A stretch of DNA of 64,000 nucleotides from Dichetophora obliterata (Eukaryota > Arthropoda > Insecta > Diptera > Sciomyzidae): the NCBI GenBank assembly GCA_963920525.1, contig OY986436.1, positions 6,188,501 through 6,252,500 on the forward strand, read 5' to 3'. Positions 1 through 9,918 of this stretch are shown in pieces (positions within the stretch are counted from its first letter, which is position 1; each line of letters begins with the position of its first letter). Made by a program: the position numbers and the translations under genes. The notes beneath the pieces are model-generated. The model did not search any database. It saw only the letters and a list, made by a program, of their open reading frames with translations, and was not told the DNA's origin.

Positions 1-617
1 ACAAAATTAATTGTAAAATCTGAGTTTATTCTTAAAACTGACGCCGTTTTTTTAAAAAAAATCAATATTTTCAAAAAATCTTACACAGTCAAAAATCTTG
101 GACTTTGAAAATAGTTCATAAAAACAACACATATCCCAAGAGGGGTGAAATGTATGAGATGGCTCTACTATATTTTGCACTCTAAACATTTTTTCTGAAC
201 ACAACGAACGAATGAAGTCAAACTGTTGTCTTAGCTATACAAATAAACTCTCGCTCTAGGCGACAAAAATTGGTTTTTGTCACATCCCGCTTACAGTTCT
301 GCCTTACAATTTCATCAACGACAAAGTTTTGCAAGCGGGAACTGAATTCAAAATAGAGAGCAAATTTCATCTGCATTCGCTCTAATTTTGAAAATAAAAA
401 ATTGTTGCTAGTAATGATCGATGGCATTGAAAAGCATGATGCGAGATGTGACATAATCTAATTTGTGTTGTTAACAGCCAATACCTTATTTTAAAGCCAG
501 AATTTTTTAAGAAATTACGATATTTTAAAAGTTTTAGAGCTTTTTCCAGAAAACTCAGCAGAATAATTTTTTGGAAAAGAGACATTCCTGAAAAAAAAAA
601 ATTATAGCACTCGAGAC
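1..617. other. AT-rich stretch, no gene recognised
   Basis: No coding region, RNA gene or repeat terminus is supported here. Two minus-strand open frames of 78 and 104 codons (218-454 and 382-696) have no recognisable domain, and the second runs into the adjacent small transposon, so both look like chance openings in low-complexity DNA. Confidence 0.5.
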
Positions 618-621
618 TAAA

Positions 622-906
622 CCCTCTGTAACTGACGTGGTTTAATTTTAACAATATTACTGACGTGGTGTCTGACGGACAACTTTTTAAAATCAATTTT
701 TTTTATCAAGATCTTTATTTGTCAGGCCTTTATTATTTAATTAAAAATATAGTTTATTATCTAATGTAAAGTTAGAATTTTATATAAAAGACGTTTGCTT
801 GAAATCATGTGTCTGATTTTGTTAAAACAATTTACAAAATTTGCAAAGAAATGCCAAAAATTGTATTTTGCGCTGTCTGTCAGACTACGATGTCAGCTGC
901 AGAGGG
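622..906. mobile_element. Small TTAA-associated TIR element (piggyBac-like MITE candidate)
   Basis: The left end reads CCCTCTGTAACTGACGTGG and the right end, read inward on the other strand, reads CCCTCTGCAGCTGACATCG. The right end is followed directly by TTAA (907-910); the left is preceded by CTAAA, which could be a mutated TTAA. No coding sequence lies inside the 285 bp. Termini beginning CCC next to TTAA are typical of piggyBac-type non-autonomous elements; the family assignment is inference from ends only. A second internal copy of the motif ACTGACGTGG (near 660) suggests subterminal repeats. Confidence 0.5.
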
Positions 907-910
907 TTAA

Positions 911-2893
911 ATAACATATTAATGATTCTATGGTTATACATATGTTCCACGTACAAAATTTAAACTTATTCGAAGTATTGAATTTATGAATTTTTTTAAA
1001 ATAAATTTGAAACTCTAGAGCGTTCTAGAGAGTTCCGCAGCAATTTCTAAATGGCAATATATTTAAATATTATTTTTCATAGACATTTTAAGGCTCTTAA
1101 AAACGTATTTAGGTGTGAGCTCCGATGTTTTTTTTTATACAAGATTCTATGTAAATATTTTATGGAATATTTAGTTTTTTGACTGCTTCAACATTCTAAA
1201 GCAGTCATTCATACATTTTGTTTATTCAAAAAAAACTGCAACAATTTTTTCTTTCAATAAAATAACTGATATGATTGGTTTGACTTAACATATTTTTAAA
1301 AATTATTTTTGATAATTTTCATGAAACGTAAAAATTTGATTTTTCAATTATAAAAATAAAAGTAAAAATAAATGTGTCCATTTGGTTTCATTGAGATAAA
1401 AAATGTTTATTTAATATACTTTTACCTTAACTTAAGTTGAACGACACATTTCTTTCAATTTAGATATAAACATTGGTTATATGTGCGTAATTTGGTCCAA
1501 GATCCTAACCTTAGTCAAAACAAACTAAAAAAACCCAATTAAAAAATTGTAAAATATATTGAAAACTCTGTTACTAAAATTAAAAATAGAAAAAACAGTA
1601 AAACGTAAAACTCAAAGTTTAGTCAAAGTTAAAACAAAAAATTGCTCTAGAAAATTCTGATAGAAATTAATTAATAGAGGGAACAACGTGTTCTTTGGTT
1701 CGTAAAGTGTTAACAGCTTATGTTAATTAATAGAAACTGTTAAATAACATAAGCTTTCAGCACTTCACTGAATTTCTAAAAAGCATACTTCTAGGCTAAA
1801 TTTAGACTAAGAGAACTCCAATTACAGGCTGATTGAATTCTAATAAAACTTCGTTAGAAAAACATGTGGTGTAGTTATTTTAATAAAAACTCTAGTCAAG
1901 TTGAAAAATAATAAAAACATCATAACTTGCTGACTCAACATGTCAGCTAAACATAAATTAATAAAAATTGTATTGAATTAATTAAAAAAATAGATTTTAT
2001 AAAATCACTACACTTAAGCATTATTATAAAATACAAATTGTTATAAAGTTGTTCATTATTTAGTTGAGATATTTAATAAACTGTAAGCGACATCATTTGT
2101 AAAAATCAATTTAATTGAACTTCATCTAACTTTGTTGTAAAAAATACTCAATTTCATTGTTGTTGTAAGATATTTAATATAGCCAGATTAAAATTTAAAT
2201 TGTAGAACAAGATATTGTTTTGTTTTTTTTTTTTCAAATAATTAAACTTAATTGTAAGTCATCTCTGTTCAATAAACTTTAAAAACTAGGTGTTCATAAA
2301 TTATTACAAGCAAAACAACATTTTTCAAAAATGTAGATACATCATAACGAACCAGAAATGTTAAACAGTTCAAGATAGGTTTTTGAAAAATAAAATTTTA
2401 AAGGAATGTAAATGCAAAAGAAAAAACTCATTTAAATAAATTTGATGAATTGAAAATAACAATTAAAAATTGTTTTATTCTTGGGAGTAGCTGAGACAAG
2501 ATGATGAATAAAATGGCGGTGAATAAAGAAGGTAAGTTAATTACAGGCTCGTATTACTAGTAAGCAACAAGTTATAATTTCAGATATATTTTACTGGAAA
2601 ACTCTAAAAACAGTTTTTTGAAATTGTAAGATTTCTGTTTCACTGTCTAATTTTGTTACACAAATCATAAATTTAACAATTTTTGATAATGACTTCGTAT
2701 TTGCAAATATAAGCTCTCTTTTAACATATAAAATTAGATCTGAAATGTCCAGATATATTAAATAGAAAAGATTTTGCAATTGAAATAATATTACAACAGA
2801 AGTAATTATACAATTTTTTTAGACAGATTATTTTTGTCACTCGAAGATAAGTATTGAGTAATAAGCAGAGTAAAACAGGTATTAATTGTAATA
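911..2893. other. AT-rich non-coding stretch
   Basis: About 2 kb of AT-rich sequence without a supported gene. It contains a short perfect-looking hairpin (1705-1765) and a possible splice donor (2532), listed separately. Open frames here are below 65 codons with no recognisable motif. Confidence 0.5.
1705..1765. other. 61-nt hairpin, pre-miRNA-sized
   Basis: The 21-nt arm at 1705-1725 pairs with 1745-1765 with three non-identical positions, one of which would be a G-U pair, around a ~19-nt loop. The size fits an animal pre-miRNA or a short inverted-repeat relic. Nothing in the sequence shows expression, and AT-rich DNA makes chance hairpins common, so this is a structural observation only. 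Confidence 0.3.
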
Positions 2894-2895
2894 TA

Positions 2896-3132
2896 TCGTC
2901 GCTGCGCCTACAAAAATGGTTATGTGTTTTTCAGCAACTTTTTCAGGAGAGCCAAAAACGGACTTTTTAAGAGCATTTCTACTACTGCGAGCACATAGCT
3001 GTTTTGATCACTTCTAACCTAAAAGAGATCTAAGAAAACGAAAAATGCAGAAATATGGGCGATTGAGTTAATAAAATATGCAATAAAAAATTTACAAAAA
3101 TCACATAATCAATTTTGTAGGCGCAGCGACGA
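2896..3132. mobile_element. TA-flanked MITE, 237 bp
   Basis: The left terminus TCGTCGCTGCGCCTACAAAA is repeated inverted at the right end (TCGTCGCTGCGCCTACAAAA read on the minus strand), continuing for about 11 more bases with one or two mismatches. TA dinucleotides flank both ends (2894-2895 and 3133-3134), the target duplication of Tc1/mariner-type elements. No reading frame is present, so it would be mobilised in trans. The GC-rich end contrasts sharply with the AT-rich surroundings. Confidence 0.75.
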
Positions 3133-3134
3133 TA

Positions 3135-3838
3135 TGTATATCCAAGTGAATTTTTTAAGGACTCCAGTGTATTGGCTTGCAATAAATTTTTTTAAATGTT
3201 TGCAATGGACTTTCAAGTGGAAATTATGAAATATAAGCTCAATAAAAAATGGTGAAAATTAATAGATATTTGTGATATTTTAAAAACCACCAGAAGCGCT
3301 ATTTCTGCGTTATTTGTTTTTGTTTTTAAACTTTCAGTGGATTGAGCTTATTTGACACCGCTTGACACCGGGCTAATTTTTTGGTATATGTTGATCAATT
3401 TTTTTTAAAATTCATGTGGGATTCAGCACACGCTCACTTCTATATTATTGACTTTCTTAGAATAAACAAGGACCATCACGAAATGGGAATTATATGATAT
3501 TTGATGCAAATTGCCGACAAGCGAAAGAAACGCAAATCTATTTAAGTTCGTTGAATCAAAATTTGATCTTATCGATGCTGATAAGGAATCTTTATTTAAA
3601 ATAATCTCACCAGTTTTTTAGCAAAATGAAAATAAAATGGCTTGTGGGAACAGAAAAGAACGTTTTGTTATTAAAAAATATCCGTAAATTCAAAATTTTC
3701 ACTTGCGCATTTATTTTAAATTTTGGTTTCTTAGTCAAATGGCAGAAAAAGCTCGAATTGAGGCCAAACAAGACCACCTAATTTAAATCCAACTTGATAA
3801 AAACCAAAACATTTAATATTTTTATTAAACTTCACCTG
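3135..3838. other. Non-coding spacer
   Basis: No gene or repeat terminus recognised. A short direct duplication (GACACCG CTTGACACCG) occurs near 3354-3369. Nothing else stands out. Confidence 0.4.
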
Positions 3839-4246
3839 TAGCTCGTTCCTGTAACAAAATCGGCAAGTTACCGATTTGTGTGACGTCATGCGTTATCGAT
3901 CCCTAGTTACCGATTTCGTGACAAATAATGTTTGTGTACGTTGAAATCGGTAAAAATTCGGTCCGTGATGAAAAAGAACACAAATAGAGAAGAAACGTTG
4001 CGAAATTGAGTTAATTGGCAAGCAGCTGTCTACTTGCATTTATTTTTTTTTATGTGCATTAAAATTTTATAATAAAAAGATGACGGTCTTGTTATTAAAA
4101 AGTGATTATTTGATTACTCATATGTGTTATAATTGCGAAAATAATAAACTATTATGAATTTAAATAATTTGACAATAAGTGATGTGTAATATAAACTTAG
4201 CAAATATTTGCAACCGGGTTTTTTTGCATTGCTCTAACAAATATTT

Positions 4247-5140
4247 CAATTTTCAATTTATTTCAATTTATTTGCAAATAACGTTGGCATTTAAGACTTA
4301 AGTCTTTTACATGCCGCATATTTAAAATATATAACAACAGAACATAACTTATATAATAAACTGTTTGTTATTGCAATAAACAAAAAAAAATGTCCAACTT
4401 AAAAATGAACAATAATGATTAGGAACACAATTCAAATATAATATACGTATCAAAAATTTTAAAAAATAAGTTTATATAGTAGTTATAGATAGAATAAAAA
4501 AAGGAGTAAACGAGTTAGGAGAAGTAGTCGAAAATTAAATGCTTAAAGTACTTAGTGTTGGTGATACTTTTAATGTAGTTTGGAAGCGAGTTATAAAGTC
4601 TTATAGCGCTAACGAAAAACAAACGGCTTGAGTTTTGAAAGTTGTACTTCGGAATAACAAGATTCATGCTTCTGCTTGATCTACAAAACTTTAACTTTTC
4701 AAAAAGATAACCTGGACAGCGCGAGTGGATGATCTTATGTAAGAAAATGCAATTTCTTGCTTCAAGATATCTGAGTAAGCTACGACCTAATAACTGGTTG
4801 GTAAAAGGTGAAATGTGATCAAATCTCCGAAGACCGTAGACATAACGAGTACAATTATTGAAAGCCACTTGCATTTTATGTGTAGCTCTAGAGTCGAGTT
4901 TGCTGTAAACGACTTCTGCATAAGAAAATATTGGCATAAGCATTTGTACAACAAGCTTTTTTCTAGTTTCGACAGGTACGAACGCTGCAGTCATTCGGAG
5001 ATTTCTAAGCACTTAGTATATTTTACTCACGCTAAAGTTTACGTGATCTTCACAGGACAAAGATGAGTTTATTTTGAAGCCTAAATTAGTGGCCTTACTT
5101 ACAGATTTTAGCACAACGCCATTAAAGAAAATTGGGGGGC
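4247..5140 (-). mobile_element. 5'-truncated CR1-like LINE fragment
   Basis: The minus strand encodes the end of a reverse transcriptase closely similar to the larger copy at 33.4-36.5 kb, including the shared stretches NSSLSCEDH and FVPVETR. The 3' end in element orientation runs into short AAATAAATTG-type repeats near 4250-4275, as expected for a CR1/L2-type tail, and both copies share a related 3' UTR motif around AGTCTTTTA. The 5' end stops inside the RT C-terminal region, the usual outcome of incomplete target-primed reverse transcription. Confidence 0.7.
4515..5135 (-). pseudogene. CR1-like reverse transcriptase C-terminal fragment
   Basis: Partial ORF2 product of a CR1-like LINE: the thumb/connection and C-terminal region downstream of the RT catalytic motifs. 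An open frame of 165 codons (4515-5012) can be extended upstream in the same frame to about 5135, where it matches the other copy in the window (residues NSSLSCEDH); one in-frame stop (TAA near 5018) separates the two parts. The catalytic YADD region and the endonuclease are missing, so the fragment is dead. Its normal stop codon appears preserved near 4515. It lies inside the TA-flanked element 3841-5638. Confidence 0.7.
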
Positions 5141-5660
5141 ATCAAGATTTTGATATGGGGTTTTAGAGATCGGCAATACATAAGATTTAAGAGGATTCAG
5201 TTTTGTTTCTTAAATATCTTCTTTTATGTAAATGGGCATTCTTTTTAAATCGCATAACCTTGAAAGTTAAAACTTTTTAAAAGAAAAACAGTATTATAAT
5301 CAGAGTATTACAATAAAAAAATTTAACTAAAGCGAAAGTACCCGTTTTAGAAGTGGTATGTATCATTTAAACAGATTGGTAGAATTCTTACTTGCCGCAG
5401 AGTGAGTGAGAAAAACATAAAGTTTTATCGATTCACTTTTCTTACACAAACATTTTTTTTAAAGATTCTATTGAAGTGAAATCGGAACATGTGACAACTT
5501 ATCGTTTTGAATAAACAAATAGAACATAAATCGATTCAGATTATTACACAAACAGTGTAGGTGAGAATTACGTCAGAGTGACGTCAAATCGGTAGCATGG
5601 ATCGGTAACTGCTATCATTACGAGTTACAAGAACGAGCTACTGGTCTCGTGGAGTACGTA

Positions 5661-7316
5661 GAACTGCACAAGCCTACTTGAAGCCTATTTCAAGTACTTG
5701 CTTAAAATACAAGTTCAAGCTAGCTTGAGCTTGATAATTTTGAATCCAGTATAGCTTGTAATTGAATATAAATAAGCCCACTACAGCTTGCGACTTGCAA
5801 GTATGCTAGCTTACAAGAGAATTCTTTTAATTTTGAAATTCTGATAACGGATTTTATTTCGAATATAGTGTCACAGTTTTAAAATTTAAGATATAGGTTA
5901 GGGTTGTCACCTAAATTTTTACCACAGTATCGCCACCTAACAGTATCTATTTTTAAGAGTTTTAAACATAATTTAACAATGTTAAGGAGTCACTGATTTC
6001 GAATCTGAAGTCAGAATTTTAAAATTCAAGATGGTGGATAGGGTTGCCACCTTAATTTTTTTTTGTATATTTACGTATTTGGGGCTGGCAAAAAAAATGA
6101 TATTCCAAAAATGGGTCGCTGAATCCGAATCCTTGGTAAGAATTTCAAAATTATAAAATTTTTAAATTATAAGGTTGCCACCTAATAAAGTGTATTTTTA
6201 AGAATTTTAAACATCATTTAACAGTGTTAGGGAGTCACTGATTTCGAATCTGAGTCAGAATTTTATAATTCAAGATGGTGGATAGGGCTGCCACCTTAAT
6301 TTTTTTTTATTTTTACGAATTCGGGGCTGGCACGAACTAATTAGTAAAAATGGGTCGCTGAATCCGAATCCGTAGTCGGAATTTCAAAATTATAAAATTT
6401 TATAATAATAGGGTTGCTACCTAATAAAACGTATTTTCAAAAGTAAAAGCAACCCTATTATTTCAAAATTTTATAATTTGAAATTCTGACCACGGATTCA
6501 GCGACCCATTTTTGGTTTATCATTTTTTTGCCAGCCCCGAATTCATAAAAATACAAAAAATAAGGTGGCAACCCTATCCACCATCTTTTAAAATTCTGAC
6601 TTCAGATTCAAAATCAGTGACTTCCTAACACTGTTAAATTATGTTTAAAATTCTTAAAAATACATATTATTAGGTGGCAACGCTATAATTTCAAAATTTT
6701 ATAATATGAAAATCTGACCACGGATTTGGATTCAGCGACCCATTTTTACCCTTTAGTTCGCGCCAGCCCAGAATTCATTTAAATAAAAAAATTAAGGTGG
6801 CAACCCTAACCTCCATCTTAAATTTAAAACTGTGACATTATATTCGAAATCAAATCCGTTTGTCAGAACTTCAAAATTACAAGAATTCGCAAAAATAAAA
6901 ATAAAAATCTAGGTGGCAACTCTACCCGCCATCTTAAATGTTAAATTTTGACATCAGATTCGAAATCATCTACTCCTTAAACTTCCAACCACGAAGTCCA
7001 CAGAATTCTTTAAAGTCCTATTAAGCTTAAGCTCTCTCTACTCAAGCTCATTGAATTTTTTGGATACTTGCTTTAAATTCAATTATTTAGATACTTGCGA
7101 GCTTACAAGCTTTTGCCGATCGTTTGAAGCCTTTCAAGTTTCTGCCCGACAAAGTAAGTCTAAACAAGCCAAGCCAACAAGCAAGCATGAATATTACTTG
7201 TATCTGTTTGGTATTTTTGCAAGCTGGCTAAAGCTTGGTTTTTCAAGTTTGGATACATACTTGAATTCAAGTACTTGAAAAGGCTTGAACTTCAAGTAGG
7301 CTTGTTCAGTTCTCTG
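5661..7316. mobile_element. hAT-like TIR element with a palindromic core
   Basis: The left end GAACTGCACAAGCCTACTTG and the right end, read inward (CAGAGAACTGAACAAGCCTA), form inverted repeats that continue through AAGTACTTG blocks. The flanks share GTACGTA (5654-5660 and 7317-7323), consistent with a slightly eroded 8-bp hAT duplication; the right end keeps CAGAG, a common hAT terminus. Subterminal copies of CAAGTACTTG, AAGCTTG and related words are dense at both ends, as in hAT transposase binding regions. No transposase frame exists. The middle is a large hairpin (separate entry). Confidence 0.6.
5836..6873. repeat. ~1-kb imperfect palindrome built of ~246-bp units
   Basis: The left half reads, on the opposite strand, as the right half: for example GGATAGGGTTGCCACCTT (near 6036) faces AAGGTGGCAACCCTATCC (near 6560), and GGGTCGCTGAATCCGAATCC (6114 and 6351) faces GGATTCAGCGACCC (near 6496 and 6730). 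The apex is near 6435-6455. The left arm itself holds two copies of a unit about 246 bp apart (GGAGTCACTGATTTCGAATC near 5985 and 6231). The arrangement can fold into a very long stem and resembles foldback elements. Confidence 0.8.
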
Positions 7317-7505
7317 GTACGTACATACCCCACGTTCTTTCTCGTTTTGATTTGTTTGGAATTTTTTTTTTAGTTTTCCGGATTTTTTATGAACGCTGAT
7401 CTTTATTCTTTTCAACTTGGACTATTCTACAGTTTAAAATGGTGAGACAAAATAATCAATATATAAGTTTTTACAAAGATTTTAATCACTAGGGTTTGTA
7501 TGTAC

Positions 7506-8898
7506 TAGGGATGTCAATCCCGGGATCCCAAAACTCTGGGATCTCGGGATCCCGATCTTTTTTAAGACCCGATTATGCGGATTATGCGGACCCCGGGATT
7601 ATGCGATTCGGATCCCGGGATTGTTAAAAACAATTTTTTGAATATCTAACAAAATTTTTCAAACTACCATCACATATATCCCCCTTTCAACGATGAACGA
7701 TCGAACTAACAAGCGTTGAGGCGGAGCGGTGCTTTTTCTCTGCAAGTCTTCTTATATGCAATAAATTAAGGTCTAAGTTAGGGGATAAAACCATTAATGC
7801 TTTAATTTCATAAAGATCGTATTTTGATCAAAAAAGGAATATTTTTACTGAGCTCTTAATAGAAAAGGTATTATATTTATTTTTTACTTAAATACATTGA
7901 ATTTTTTATTTTAATTTGAATGTACTATTGCATTTAATTAAAGGGATGTTTTAAGCCAAAGCGGTTAAAATTAAGACATATTTTAGAAGAGGTTTTCTAA
8001 AAATTTTTATTACATACACAAAAAATTTAATTTGCATGTTAATTTTACATCATCACGCTGATCGCCTGAAAATAAAATGCTTTCGAAGAAAGCCTCTTGA
8101 ATGCACATCTTTTACCAAAATGGAATATTAAGAAAATTACGAAGCGTGGAAAAAAATTTACATTATATTTGACCATATTGTTGCGTGTAAGACCTAGAAA
8201 AATTTTCCAAAGACGCTCATTTTAGTAAAAGATGTGTAGAATTGCAATAGGAACAGATTAAAAAAAAATTTCATTGATCGATAAGTTTATTTTCAGTAGT
8301 GTAGCCAGTTTTGAAAAGGTATGTTTCAAGAAAAATCGTGCTATAAGTAACTCTTCTAAGTTAAATTTACTCTGGCACACCAGGTTTTAAGCGCTGTAGA
8401 ATCTGTATTATAAGCGGAATTTATTTATTGAAGGATAATTGAAATATAATCAATCTACAAAAATTAAATTTTAAAAAAATTTTGTTTAAATACTGATTTA
8501 AAATAATTTTATGTAAGCAGTTATTGCTAAAGCTTAGTATGCTAACGCTAAATCTACACGCGAAATTTTGGTGTGGACTCAACACTGACACGTACTTACC
8601 ATAACGTGTTTGTTGAATGTGTTAGTTGAACATTATTGTTGAATATAAAATTTCTACACCAATTAAATGGATGGCCATATAAAAGGCAGCGAAATTTTGA
8701 CATTTTAACTTTTTAATCATGGTTGTGACACAGAGTATGTACTATAATAAAATAGAAGTGAATGTGTTGTACATTTTGGCAAAAAAAAACCGAAATAAAA
8801 AATTCTTAATTTTCGGGACGATCCACGGGATCCCGGGATTGTATTTTCAGATCCCGAAAATCCCAGGATCTAAAAAACTCCAGAAATTGCCATCCCTA
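7506..8898. mobile_element. hAT-like non-autonomous element with 8-bp TSD
   Basis: The left end TAGGGATGTCAATCCCGGGA and the right end, read inward (TAGGGATGGCAATTTCTGGA), are inverted repeats. The 8-bp sequence GTATGTAC lies immediately left (7498-7505) and recurs at 9911-9918, after a second element inserted in the terminal TA. Removing that insert places the two copies exactly at the element ends. Subterminal GGGATCCCGGGATT words cluster at both ends. The largest open frame (8719-8913, 64 codons) has no transposase features and crosses the terminus, so the element is non-autonomous. Confidence 0.8.
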
Positions 8899-9908
8899 CA
8901 CTCTAAAAAATAAATATAAATTTACTGTAATTATTATAGTAATTTTTGTTGAAATTGAAACTGATGAGTAATTTTATTATAAATCTTATATTGATCTTTG
9001 AGTATTTACCATTAAACACTATTCTTAGCAAAATTAAGCAATAAATTTTTAATTTTGCTGCAATATCAACTACAATACTTTATATTACTACCAAAATTGA
9101 ACTAATGAAACAGATGTTGAATATTCAACATGTACAATATTTTCAACAGATATTGAGTCGACTTTGCTTGTCTACGTGTATGGATCATTATATCAGAGTT
9201 ATATGGTTTTTAATTGAAAAAAGTTTAGTAATTATTCGATTTTTAGTAAAAGTGTTATTATGTTGTAGTATCTTATGTTGTACAAAACAACAAAATGGTT
9301 AAATAAGAGCAATATGCTACGAATTAAATAAAAATCTATAGAAAATATCTGTGTTTCATTTCTTTTTTTCTTTCGGGTACTCATCGGCGGAATTTCTTTA
9401 TGCAAGAGTGTTTGTCCCATTTTGGTGTTTATAGTGTTAATTTAATGAAGGATAAGCAGTAAATATAAGTCAAATTTATTTCTGCACGTGTCATCAAGAG
9501 TGTAAAGTTTTAAGATATATTAAATTGTGTTTTAAACTAAATAAACGAATGTCAAAACTAAGAATGTTGCCTTAACTAGAATATCAATAGAAAATTAATT
9601 GATTACATCAATTGTAGTAAAAACAAATTCTAGTTGTTGAATTTTCCTAACATGAGAGTAGTAATTTTGTTATGGTACTACACAGATGACAGCAATTGAT
9701 GTTGAATATTACTGCAATATCAATATTTTGTCATTAATATTGCCACATATTTAACTCAAACATAAACATGTTTTGTTGAATTTCACTACAAGTCAATAGT
9801 AAACAATATGTTTAATTAAATAAGGGTGTGTAAATTTACTACAGAAACAGCCGCAAAACTGTTGCCTACAAGAGTTGTAGTAAAATTCAATAAAAACTTT
9901 TTAGAGTG
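8899..9908. mobile_element. TA-target TIR element nested in the hAT-like element's end
   Basis: The ends CACTCTAAAAAATAAATA and, read inward from the right, CACTCTAAAAAGTTTTTA are inverted repeats of at least 11 bp, with looser similarity further in (AATTTACTGTAA against TTTTACTACAA). TA flanks both ends (8897-8898, 9909-9910). Short open frames inside (60-65 codons) show no transposase motif. TA duplication points to the Tc1/mariner superfamily, but the family is not otherwise identifiable. Confidence 0.75.
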
Positions 9909-9918
9909 TAGTATGTAC

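Larger units (their letters stand above)
3841..5638. mobile_element. TA-flanked TIR element hosting a CR1 insertion
   Basis: The ends are inverted copies: GCTCGTTCCTGTAAC at the left and GCTCGTTCTTGTAAC read inward from the right. TA occurs at 3839-3840 and 5639-5640. Behind the ends both sides carry TTACCGAT blocks and TGACGTCA-like motifs (near 3881 and 5577-5590). A 5'-truncated LINE fragment (about 4247-5135) occupies much of the interior, so the original element was probably under 1 kb. No transposase is present. The TSD is only two bases, so the exact boundary is less certain than the existence of the inverted pair. Confidence 0.6.
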
